43,314 nt of DNA from a virus. The notes beneath the pieces were generated by a model. That model was not told the origin of the DNA. It was given only the letters and a program-made list of their open reading frames with translations, and searched no databases. Location: positions 1 through 43,314 of the IMG/VR virus record IMGVR_UViG_3300025592_000025. One strand, 5' to 3'. Of this stretch, positions 16,701 through 23,300 are shown one piece after another (position 1 is the stretch's first letter; each line of letters starts with the position of its first letter). The position numbers and the translations under genes were made by a program.

Positions 16701-17399
16701 GTGATTAAATTAAAAGATATAATAAAAGAATCAAAATGGGCAGACCGTAACTGGGGTGATCCTTTACCTACTTTAGAAGATTATATGACTGAAGCCGAAT
16801 CAATGAAACTACAACCTAAAGGTGGTGGTAAAACAGTTACATTTAAAGATAAAGACAACTATGAAAAAGCTAAAAAATCTGGTGATTATGAAGACCCCGA
16901 AGGGTCAGGAGATGGCGGTGAAAAAGAAGAACCATCTGGTAAATTAGGTGCTGGAGATTTTGAGAGAGATACTGATACTACTCGTGGAGACCCTGATGAT
17001 TCTTGGGATGATGACGAAGGTAAACCAAAACCAAGTGGTGGAGATTTTACAAAAAGTGCTGATTATGATATGTGGTCAGATGATGATCCTGACGCAAAAC
17101 AAAAAGGTATGGATAGAGCATCAGGTTTAGCTAAAAAAGGTATGGAAAAACGACCAGGTGGAGAACAAGCAGAAAAAGATTATCAGAAAGCTGACCAAAT
17201 GATAAAGAAATACGCTGGTAGAGATATAGAAAAAGCAGAATTTTGGGCAAAGAAAAAGAAGCAGGCATCAGATGCAATGATGGGTGAAATTACAATCAAT
17301 AGTAAACAATATAAAATAATTTCTGAATCTATTAATTCTACAGTATTTGATCCCAAAGGTGAAATTAAAAGTTTCTGGAATAGAATTAAAGATAAATAA
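16701..17399 (+). CDS. Asp/Gly-rich hydrophilic protein sharing the WGDPLPTLEDY module
   Basis: A 232-residue, highly hydrophilic protein, probably partly disordered, with Asp-Asp and Gly-Asp clusters in its first two-thirds (for example DSWDDDEGK, SDDDPDAK). The N-terminus (LKDIIKESKWADRNWGDPL) joins a short targeting-like helix to the module shared with the upstream gene, ending in DYMTEAES where Y-M-T-E could be a processing site. The start is GTG 16701, four bases after the preceding stop; no better start is visible. Function unknown; a core or packaged protein is suspected from context. Confidence 0.55.
   Translation: MIKLKDIIKESKWADRNWGDPLPTLEDYMTEAESMKLQPKGGGKTVTFKDKDNYEKAKKSGDYEDPEGSGDGGEKEEPSGKLGAGDFERDTDTTRGDPDDSWDDDEGKPKPSGGDFTKSADYDMWSDDDPDAKQKGMDRASGLAKKGMEKRPGGEQAEKDYQKADQMIKKYAGRDIEKAEFWAKKKKQASDAMMGEITINSKQYKIISESINSTVFDPKGEIKSFWNRIKDK
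16753..16784 (+). repeat. Direct repeat, copy 2 (WGDPLPTLEDY module)
   Basis: Second copy of the 32-base identical repeat described at 16419-16450, here near the 5' end of its gene. It suggests duplication of a short functional peptide rather than of a whole gene. Confidence 0.9.
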
Positions 17400-17412
17400 A
17401 TAGAGGTTATAA

Positions 17413-17613
17413 TTGATAGAAGTTAAGGTTAAAAAGAATAACATTGAAAAGGCGTTACGAGAATTTAAGAGAAAAGTTAAAGACTCTAAATTAATGCTAG
17501 AATTGTCTGAAAATAGTTATTATACTAAGCCATCTGTTAAAAATAGGCGGCAAAAGCTAAGAGCTAAGCTCAGAATGAAGCAAAATACAGAAAAAATCAA
17601 TAATTCTGACTAA
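17413..17613 (+). CDS. rpsU: Ribosomal protein bS21, phage-encoded
   Basis: A 66-residue protein matching the bacterial small-subunit ribosomal protein bS21. It has the short beta start (IEVKVKKN), the A-L-R-E-F-K-R helix, the Y-Y-x-K-P-S turn and a basic C-terminal helix (RRQKLRAKLRMKQ). bS21 binds the 30S platform near the 16S rRNA 3' end, next to the anti-Shine-Dalgarno region, so a phage copy could exchange into host ribosomes and favour phage mRNA; that role is inferred. Length is near the usual about 70 residues. The start is TTG 17413 with AGAGG at 17402-17406. It is the last gene of the prohead-core run, just before the gp22 leader. Phage-borne bS21 is known from some marine phages. 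Confidence 0.9.
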   Translation: MIEVKVKKNNIEKALREFKRKVKDSKLMLELSENSYYTKPSVKNRRQKLRAKLRMKQNTEKINNSD

Positions 17614-17640
17614 TTTTAGATCTTTTTGTTAAAAAAGTTT

Positions 17641-17648
17641 ATATTTAT
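17641..17648 (+). promoter_or_regulatory. ATATTTAT element, candidate late promoter for gp22-gp23
   Basis: ATATTTAT at the beginning of the 165-base gap between bS21 and gp22. It lies 138 bases before the gp22 ATG, so the mRNA would carry an unusually long structured leader compared with other copies of the element (35-67 bases). Confidence 0.45.
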
Positions 17649-17659
17649 ATAAAAACAAA

Positions 17660-17695
17660 TACACTATGGGGAAAACCTTCCCATCATATAGTGTA
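17660..17695 (+). other. Imperfect hairpin in the gp22 leader
   Basis: TACACTAT (17660-17667) pairs with ATAGTGTA (17688-17695); inside, GGGGAA pairs with TTCCC around an AACC loop with a small bulge. There is no U-tract after it, so it is not a standard terminator. It could be a stability, processing or translation-control element of the scaffold/capsid mRNA. Confidence 0.6.
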
Positions 17696-17713
17696 CCAAT
17701 GAATATGTCATAT

Positions 17714-17733
17714 AATAGTTCTCAATAACTATT
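17714..17733 (+). other. Second hairpin in the gp22 leader
   Basis: AATAGTT (17714-17720) and AACTATT (17727-17733) form a perfect seven-pair stem with a six-base loop. It lies 45 bases before the gp22 start and upstream of its AGGAGAA ribosome binding site. Confidence 0.5.
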
Positions 17734-17778
17734 TTAAATCCAAATAGTGATTATTAATTTAATCATAGGAGAAAAGTA

Positions 17779-18990
17779 ATGGATGATCTTTTAAAAGAAG
17801 CCATTGCAGATGCAAAAGCAGTTCGTGAAACAGCTCTTGAAAACGCTAAAGTAGCTTTGGAAGAAGCTTTTACACCCCGCTTGAAATCTATGCTTTCTAA
17901 GAAAATTCAATCCGAGATTGAAGACGGAAGTACGGAAGATGAAGTAACAGAGCAGGATGAAGAAGTAGAAGAAGAAGTTCAAGATGAAGGTGTCTATGAA
18001 GATGATGAAGACCCTTCTGATGAATATTCTGATGAATATTCTGAAGAAGAAGCTGAAGAAGAAGAAGCTCCCGAAGAAGAAATGCCAGAAGATGGTATGG
18101 AAGAAGAAGGAGTTATCGAGATTAATGGTGTAAAATATGCACCAGTTGTTTCTGAAGAAGAAGATGAAGAGGGTGAAGAATTTGCCCCTGAAGATGATGA
18201 AGAAGTTGAAGATGATATGGGTGAAGGTGAGGATCTTGATCTAGAAGCCGTTCTGAGAGAATTAGAATCAGAATTGGAAGAAGATGAAGATGCTGATTTT
18301 AACGAAGAATCTGAAACTGATGAATCTGAATCAGTAGATGAAGCTGATGAAGAAGATGAAGATGAAGAAGAAGTCAAAGAAGAAGTTGACAAATCTTCTG
18401 GTATCGGTAAATCTGATAATCACAAAGGCGAATCTGACGAAACTTCTAAAATAGGCGTTCCAGGAAAAGCAAAACACGAATCAGTTGAAATAACTGAAGG
18501 TGATGATGATCCTGACGTTGAAGAAGTAGAAGAAGAAATTGATTTAGAAGAAGTATTAAGAGCACTTCAAGAAGAAGATGAAGAAGATACTACCTCTGAA
18601 GATATGGAAAATCTTCAAACAGAACTTGACGAGCATCGCGATGTCGTAAAATATCTTCGTTCTAAGTTGAACGAAGTCAACTTACTTAATGCAAAACTTT
18701 TGTTCACAAATAAACTGTTCAGGTCGTACGGTTTGTCTAATGATCAGAAAATGAAAGTAGTTGAAACGTTTGATAGAGCAAAGAACCTTAGAGAAGTCAA
18801 GTTGGTTTATGCAACTATGGCAGAATCTTTTGTTAATGGCTCTATTAGAGAAGAAATTGTTAAAGAATCAAAAAAGGGGTCAGCTTCAAAACCAGTTGCT
18901 AGCACGAAATCTGAAAAACAGGAACAAGAAATTATTACTGAATCAGATGTAATGAAGCAGCGGTTTAAAAAGTTGGCTAATATCCTTTAA
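17779..18990 (+). CDS. gp22: Prohead scaffold/core protein (gp22)
   Basis: A 403-residue major scaffold of the prohead, around which gp23 assembles and which the protease later degrades. The N-terminus is a helical Ala/Glu segment (DDLLKEAIADAKAVRE), the middle (about 50-290) is extremely acidic, and the C-terminus (about 290-403) is helical and basic, the usual layout of gp22. It is longer than T4 gp22 (269 residues) because of the acidic region. Possible gp21 sites are visible: ESVDE ending at E188, I-T-E at E240 and I-T-E at E388. AGGAGAA precedes the ATG. gp23 follows after 15 bases. It is not a plausible enzyme. Confidence 0.92.
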   Translation: MDDLLKEAIADAKAVRETALENAKVALEEAFTPRLKSMLSKKIQSEIEDGSTEDEVTEQDEEVEEEVQDEGVYEDDEDPSDEYSDEYSEEEAEEEEAPEEEMPEDGMEEEGVIEINGVKYAPVVSEEEDEEGEEFAPEDDEEVEDDMGEGEDLDLEAVLRELESELEEDEDADFNEESETDESESVDEADEEDEDEEEVKEEVDKSSGIGKSDNHKGESDETSKIGVPGKAKHESVEITEGDDDPDVEEVEEEIDLEEVLRALQEEDEEDTTSEDMENLQTELDEHRDVVKYLRSKLNEVNLLNAKLLFTNKLFRSYGLSNDQKMKVVETFDRAKNLREVKLVYATMAESFVNGSIREEIVKESKKGSASKPVASTKSEKQEQEIITESDVMKQRFKKLANIL

Positions 18991-19005
18991 ACATGGAGAA
19001 TTATT

Positions 19006-20640
19006 ATGTCAAGTAAGGCAATAGCAGAAATTATGGATGGCTATAACCCGCATATTGAGCGTCGGAATGAAACGAAGAAGCTCATAGAAAAGTGGGAAGC
19101 TACCGGTCTGTTAGAAGGTCTCGGAGACGAAAATAAAGTTCATACAATGGCACAGTTGCTTGAAAATCAAGCACGTCAGCTTATTGATGAATCTTCAAGA
19201 GTTGGTGGACCCGGTACAGAAGAATGGAGTGGAGTTGCACTTCCTCTAGTTAGACGTATCTTTGGTGAATTGGCAGCACAGGAATTCGTTTCTGTTCAGC
19301 CTATGAACCTTCCATCAGGTCTAATTTTCTATCTAGACTTTAAATACGGTACAGCCAATCAAGGCTTTAGCGTTGGAGAAGATGTTTATGGTAACACATC
19401 AGCATCTGGTGATGCAAGTGGTGGTCTTTATGGTGCAGGTAAGTTCGCTTACTCAACCAAGCAGCAGGAAACTGCCGCACAGTCCATTCACGCATCAAGT
19501 GTAGCAAGCGGAACCTATACAACTGGTTCTGTTGCAGCAAGAGATATTGACTATGAACCCGGCTTAACTATTGGAACAGCAGGCGCAGATAACTCACTTA
19601 ATAAAGTGACAGTTTCTACCGCAGGTATGACTCGTCCCGATAAAGAAGCAGTTCGTTCAATGGCGATATCTGGTACGGGATTTGATGAGTATTTCCCTGC
19701 ATATACAAAACTGTCTGGTTCAGCTAATACTGAAGTAGTTTTCATTGTTAGAAACTCCGCGACAGGAACATTAGGTGACCTGACTGTTAAGTATAGTGCA
19801 CAACCTACCGATTCAACTCGTGGTGACTTTGAAGTTAGCACAAGTGAAGATTGGGCAGGCGATACGGGCGATGTCGGAATTCCAGAAATTGATATTCAGT
19901 TAAGACAAGTTAGCATCGTTGCTAAAACTCGTAAACTGAAAGCAGTATGGACTCCTGAGCTAGCTCAAGATCTTAACGCTTACCATAGTGTTGATGCAGA
20001 AGCAGAGCTTACAGCAATGTTAAGTGAGTACGTTTCGATGGAAATCGATTTGGAAATCCTAGACATGCTTAGAGCAAACGCAGATGCTAAGACCGAATAT
20101 TGGTCAGCAAGAGTTGGATATGAACGTCCAACTGGAGGCGGAGCTTTCGCACAGTCAAGTGGTGAATCTAATGCTTATACAAAGGGTGAATGGTTCCAGA
20201 CTCTTGGAAACAAAGTCCAAAGTGTAAGTAACGCAATTCATCAGAAAACTCTACGTGGTGGTGCTAACTGGATGGTGGTTTCACCTGAAACAGCAACAAT
20301 CATAGAGAGTATTCCTGGATACGCAGCAGACACAGATGGTAATGCATCAAATAGCTCATTTGCAATGGGTGTACAGAAGGTCGGTATGTTGAATAGTCGA
20401 TATACAGTTTATAAGAATCCTTATATGTTAGAAAACGTAGTCCTTATTGGATTCCGTGGATCTAACTTCTTAGAAACTGGTGCGGTTTATGCTCCATACG
20501 TTCCTTTGATCATGACACCTCTTGTTTATGATCCAGCTAACTTTACACCTCGTAAAGGGGTAATGACCCGTTATGCTAAGAAAATGGTGAGACCAGAATT
20601 TTATGGTCAAATCGTTGTAGCAGACGTAAACTATGTATAA
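19006..20640 (+). CDS. gp23: Major capsid protein (gp23)
   Basis: A 544-residue HK97-fold protein that forms the capsid hexamers. The N-terminal propeptide ends at a predicted prohead-protease site, I-D-E (residues 60-62) followed by SSRVGGPG, leaving a mature protein of about 482 residues; T4 gp23 is cut after Glu65. Family landmarks include WSGVALPLVRRIFGELAAQE, PSGLIFYLDFKYGT, LRGGANWMVVSPE and the C-terminal YPLI-like segment YVPLIMTPLVYDP ending at R-P-E-F-Y-G. GGAG precedes ATG 19006. The gene uses visibly more G/C at third codon positions than its neighbours, consistent with high expression. A terminator follows, so gp22-gp23 appears to be a transcription unit. Confidence 0.98.
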   Translation: MSSKAIAEIMDGYNPHIERRNETKKLIEKWEATGLLEGLGDENKVHTMAQLLENQARQLIDESSRVGGPGTEEWSGVALPLVRRIFGELAAQEFVSVQPMNLPSGLIFYLDFKYGTANQGFSVGEDVYGNTSASGDASGGLYGAGKFAYSTKQQETAAQSIHASSVASGTYTTGSVAARDIDYEPGLTIGTAGADNSLNKVTVSTAGMTRPDKEAVRSMAISGTGFDEYFPAYTKLSGSANTEVVFIVRNSATGTLGDLTVKYSAQPTDSTRGDFEVSTSEDWAGDTGDVGIPEIDIQLRQVSIVAKTRKLKAVWTPELAQDLNAYHSVDAEAELTAMLSEYVSMEIDLEILDMLRANADAKTEYWSARVGYERPTGGGAFAQSSGESNAYTKGEWFQTLGNKVQSVSNAIHQKTLRGGANWMVVSPETATIIESIPGYAADTDGNASNSSFAMGVQKVGMLNSRYTVYKNPYMLENVVLIGFRGSNFLETGAVYAPYVPLIMTPLVYDPANFTPRKGVMTRYAKKMVRPEFYGQIVVADVNYV

Positions 20641-20662
20641 TAGTTTGGTCAGTTAGTCGTCC

Positions 20663-20677
20663 GAGATTTTTAATCTC
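20663..20677 (+). other. Small hairpin after gp23
   Basis: GAGATT and AATCTC pair around a TTT loop, 22 bases after the gp23 stop and just upstream of the terminator. No U-tract of its own; possibly part of the 3' end structure of the capsid mRNA. Confidence 0.4.
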
Positions 20678-20686
20678 AAATAAAAT

Positions 20687-20714
20687 AAGCCCTCATTTAT
20701 TGGGGGCTTTTTTT
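20687..20714 (+). terminator. Rho-independent terminator after gp23
   Basis: AAGCCCTC (20687-20694) pairs with GGGGGCTT (20702-20709) through one T-G wobble, with a seven-base loop, and runs into seven T residues (20708-20714). This is the clearest factor-independent terminator in the window, placed right behind the capsid gene. Confidence 0.9.
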
Positions 20715-20724
20715 ATGTCCGAAA

Positions 20725-20732
20725 CTATTTAT
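20725..20732 (+). promoter_or_regulatory. CTATTTAT, one-mismatch copy of the late-promoter-like element
   Basis: One base differs from ATATTTAT. It lies just after the terminator and 26 bases before the homing endonuclease start, so it could restart transcription there. Confidence 0.3.
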
Positions 20733-20750
20733 TACTATATGGAGAGTATT

Positions 20751-21320
20751 ATGGAAATAACAATATACAAAATAACAAGTCCAAGTGGTAAAAACTATAT
20801 AGGTAGGACGCATGGATTTAGTCATAGGATGGCGTCGCATAAGAGTTTAGCTTTTAATGAAAAAACAGTTAAATATAATTACCCATTATACAAATCAATT
20901 AGAAAATATGGGTGGGAAAAAATGAAAGTTGAAAAACTTGCAATTTGTTCTAAAAATGATATGTGTGAGGTGGAATTGGCGTATATTATAAAATATGAAG
21001 GATTTGATGGATACAATACTCAAAGAGATACTACACATGGTGGAGATATGTGGAAAGGAAGAAAAGACACTCCAGAATATAAACAGTTTATAGAAAAAAT
21101 GAAAGATATAAATACTGGCTACAAAAACGGAATGTATGGTAAAAAACACAATGCTGAAACAATAGTAGAATTAAAAAAGAAAGCAAAAGGTCGTTTTTCA
21201 CTTCCCTGGTTTCAAGATAAGTATGGGAAAACAGAGGGTCAAGTTAAATATGATGATAGATGCCTGATGTTAAAAAATAGAGTGGTAAAGAAGGATAAGT
21301 ATGGAAGGTTTACAAAATGA
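20751..21320 (+). CDS. GIY-YIG homing endonuclease (Seg-like, free-standing)
   Basis: A 189-residue endonuclease predicted to cut DNA of related genomes and spread by copying. The N-terminal GIY-YIG domain shows the variant IYKI (5-8) and NYIG (15-18), the catalytic-position Arg26 in F-S-H-R-M, and Glu75 in E-L-A-Y-I as likely metal ligand. The second half contains GGDMWKGRK and NGMYGKKHNAET, NUMOD3-type DNA-binding repeats common in mobile endonucleases. I start at ATG 20751 because GGAGAG lies at 20741-20746; the open frame extends upstream to 20700, but that would run through the terminator. The gene sits between gp23 and the neck genes and overlaps the next ATG. Confidence 0.9.
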   Translation: MEITIYKITSPSGKNYIGRTHGFSHRMASHKSLAFNEKTVKYNYPLYKSIRKYGWEKMKVEKLAICSKNDMCEVELAYIIKYEGFDGYNTQRDTTHGGDMWKGRKDTPEYKQFIEKMKDINTGYKNGMYGKKHNAETIVELKKKAKGRFSLPWFQDKYGKTEGQVKYDDRCLMLKNRVVKKDKYGRFTK

Positions 21321-21541
21321 AAATGACTAAATCAAAATTAAAAGAAATCATTAGAGAAGAAATACTTAACGAGCTGGATTATAAAAAACTCGTTCCAATT
21401 CAATTAGACAATGTGATGATATCATTAAATAAAATTGGTAGAGCAAATGCACTTGGTAAAGTAAAGGCAGTTAAACGATTTTACATGGATGCATTTAAGA
21501 ATTTTAAAACACTTAAAAAATCAATAGATAAATTAACATGA
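21317..21541 (+). CDS. Small basic protein with N-terminal REEI helix (putative packaged protein)
   Basis: A 74-residue, basic, helical protein. The N-terminus KSKLKEIIREEILNEL parallels the gene at 8304 (KLRSVVREEIKSIMAE); both end in an I/L-x-E site (here I-L-N-E, residues 15-18). The rest is Lys-rich without a known domain. ATGA overlap with the homing endonuclease stop suggests coupled translation. It may be an original neighbour of gp23 that was separated from it by insertion of the endonuclease. Confidence 0.55.
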   Translation: MKMTKSKLKEIIREEILNELDYKKLVPIQLDNVMISLNKIGRANALGKVKAVKRFYMDAFKNFKTLKKSIDKLT

Positions 21542-21567
21542 TATGGAAGATTTACCAGTTAAAATAT

Positions 21568-21581
21568 CCCTATTTATAGGG
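21568..21581 (+). other. Short hairpin CCCTA-TTTA-TAGGG
   Basis: A five-pair perfect stem with a four-base loop in the gap before gp13, lacking a following T-run. Its loop region holds a CTATTTAT copy of the promoter-like element, so its meaning (weak terminator or operator) cannot be settled. Confidence 0.35.
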
Positions 21582-21587
21582 GGTGTT

Positions 21588-21595
21588 ATATTTAT
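21588..21595 (+). promoter_or_regulatory. ATATTTAT element, candidate late promoter for neck genes
   Basis: ATATTTAT followed by AGATG, 42 bases before the gp13 ATG, with the TAGGAG ribosome binding site (21619-21624) between them. Confidence 0.5.
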
Positions 21596-21629
21596 AGATG
21601 AAGAAATATATATATTTTAGGAGATTATA

Positions 21630-22805
21630 ATGCCACAAACAGCAATATGGCCAGGAAGTAGTTCATTTTCAGCATCTCAAACTCCGTTTGGGATTTACGA
21701 TAATGATACAGAATTTTCTGGAACTGGAATTAATTCTGTTGACAGATTTTCAGACTGGTGTGCTAAAAGATTGGGATATCCAATAATGGATGTTGAAATG
21801 CAATCTGGATCGTTTTATGCAATTTACGAAGAATCCGTTACTGAATATTCCGCTCAAGTTAATCAATTTAATATTAAAGATAATTTGTTTAATTTGACAG
21901 GTCAATCTACTGGATCTAATTTGACACATAGAAATGTTACCCCTACTTTAGGTAGAACGGTTAAATTATCTAATAGATATGGTACGGAAGCTTCTTTACC
22001 CGTTGGTGGTAATGTAACTTTAAGAAGTGGTTCTATTGCTGCTAATAGTGGTTCACAAGTTTATGATTTAAATGCATTATGGGCAAATGTATCAGAAAGT
22101 GGTAACGCTATAGAAGTTAGACGACTTTTTCATGGACCAACTCCTGCAATTCAAAGATATTTTGACCCATATGCAACTACTGGATATGGAACTCATAAAA
22201 TGATAGAAGGATTCGGATTTGGGGGAATGTCACCTGCAGTAACCTTCACAATGATGCCGATATTTGAAGATTTATTAAGATTGCAGGCTATTGAAATGAA
22301 TGATTCAATTAGAAAATCAGCATATTCATTTCATTTGGTGGATAATAGAGTTAGAATATTTCCAGCTCCAACAACTCCTTTTACAATATGGTTTGACTAT
22401 TATGTAACAAGTGAAAAGGACGATTCAACTAGCACTGATCACGGTGGATCTTCATTGGCTTCTATATCAGACTTTTCTAATGTACCATATAATAATATGG
22501 TATATAGTCAAATTAATGATGTTGGTAAACAATGGATTAGAAAGTATGGATTAGCATTAGCTAAAGAACTGTTAGGAGCAATTAGAGGTAAATATACGAG
22601 TATTCCAATTCCAAATTCTGAAACTACTTTAGATGGAGATTCATTACGAAGTGAAGCATCTACAGAAAAAGAAATTTTAATTACTCAGTTGCGTGAAATG
22701 TTAGAGGACTCAACTCGTAGATCATTGATGGAAAGAGATAAAGATGAATCAGATATGTTACTAGAAAAATTGCAAAAAGTACCTTTACCAATTTATGTAA
22801 AATAG
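21630..22805 (+). CDS. gp13: Neck protein (gp13-like)
   Basis: A 391-residue structural protein, larger than T4 gp13 (309). Recognisable features of marine T4-like gp13 are TPFGIYDNDTEFSG, the R-L-G-Y-P-I-M-D-V-E-M segment near residues 48-58, and FYAIYEESVTEYSAQVNQF. gp13 and gp14 form the neck collar that closes the filled head and joins it to the tail. A strong TAGGAGA site precedes the ATG. The position directly before a gp14-like gene supports the call; the identification is from remembered family patterns, not a search. Confidence 0.75.
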   Translation: MPQTAIWPGSSSFSASQTPFGIYDNDTEFSGTGINSVDRFSDWCAKRLGYPIMDVEMQSGSFYAIYEESVTEYSAQVNQFNIKDNLFNLTGQSTGSNLTHRNVTPTLGRTVKLSNRYGTEASLPVGGNVTLRSGSIAANSGSQVYDLNALWANVSESGNAIEVRRLFHGPTPAIQRYFDPYATTGYGTHKMIEGFGFGGMSPAVTFTMMPIFEDLLRLQAIEMNDSIRKSAYSFHLVDNRVRIFPAPTTPFTIWFDYYVTSEKDDSTSTDHGGSSLASISDFSNVPYNNMVYSQINDVGKQWIRKYGLALAKELLGAIRGKYTSIPIPNSETTLDGDSLRSEASTEKEILITQLREMLEDSTRRSLMERDKDESDMLLEKLQKVPLPIYVK

Positions 22806-22814
22806 GATTAAAAT

Positions 22815-23300
22815 ATGCCAAGTCGTTTTTTAAGTCAAACAGATAGAAATTTTTTTACTTCTATAAATCGAGAATTGGTTGGTAATTTAAAAAATGAAAA
22901 AGATGGAATTATCAATCAAACCTGTGTATTATATAGAATATCAGCTGCAGATACTATGACAAATCTGTATGGGGAAGCGTCTGCAGGTAAAACATATTTA
23001 GATGGTGTTAAATTACCTTGTTTAATACAAGCTGATGATTTTGATTTTAATACAGAAGAATTTGGAGCTGATTTAAGACAAACTGCACAATTTTGGTTTG
23101 AAAGGGAATATCTTACAGAATTGAGTTTAGTTATTGAACCAGGTGATATCTTCGATTGGAATTATACACATTTTGAAGTAGGAACTATGAATGAGAATCA
23201 ACTTGTTGGTGGGCAAGTTGATAGTAATTGGTCTGTTGTGTGTAATTCATTCTTAATAAGACGATCTAATTTACAAATTGAAAGGCAAAGAGGTAGTTAG
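22815..23300 (+). CDS. Neck protein (gp14-like)
   Basis: A 161-residue protein, beta-rich, with T-N-L-Y-G-E-A, L-P-C-L-I-Q-A-D-D-F and E-P-G-D-I-F-D-W-N segments in the arrangement of the gp14 neck family, but clearly shorter than T4 gp14 (256). It would form part of the head-completion ring. It starts 9 bases after gp13, and its stop overlaps the GTG start of the next gene. The gp14 assignment is based on order and weak pattern similarity and could be wrong. Confidence 0.6.
   Translation: MPSRFLSQTDRNFFTSINRELVGNLKNEKDGIINQTCVLYRISAADTMTNLYGEASAGKTYLDGVKLPCLIQADDFDFNTEEFGADLRQTAQFWFEREYLTELSLVIEPGDIFDWNYTHFEVGTMNENQLVGGQVDSNWSVVCNSFLIRRSNLQIERQRGS

Noticed and set aside
16948-17130. Alternative-frame 60-residue reading frame within the Asp/Gly-rich gene
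   Set aside because: It overlaps a longer gene with consistent features; its hydrophobic content is a frame-shifted reading of the acidic repeat codons.
17994-18392. Reverse-strand Ser-rich open frame within gp22
   Set aside because: It is the antisense of the Glu/Asp codon runs (GAA/GAT) of the scaffold gene; the composition is an artefact and no ribosome binding site is present.
20700-20750. Upstream start of the homing endonuclease at the TTG of 20700
   Set aside because: It would place the start inside the terminator stem-loop and lacks a ribosome binding site; ATG 20751 has GGAGAG at proper spacing.
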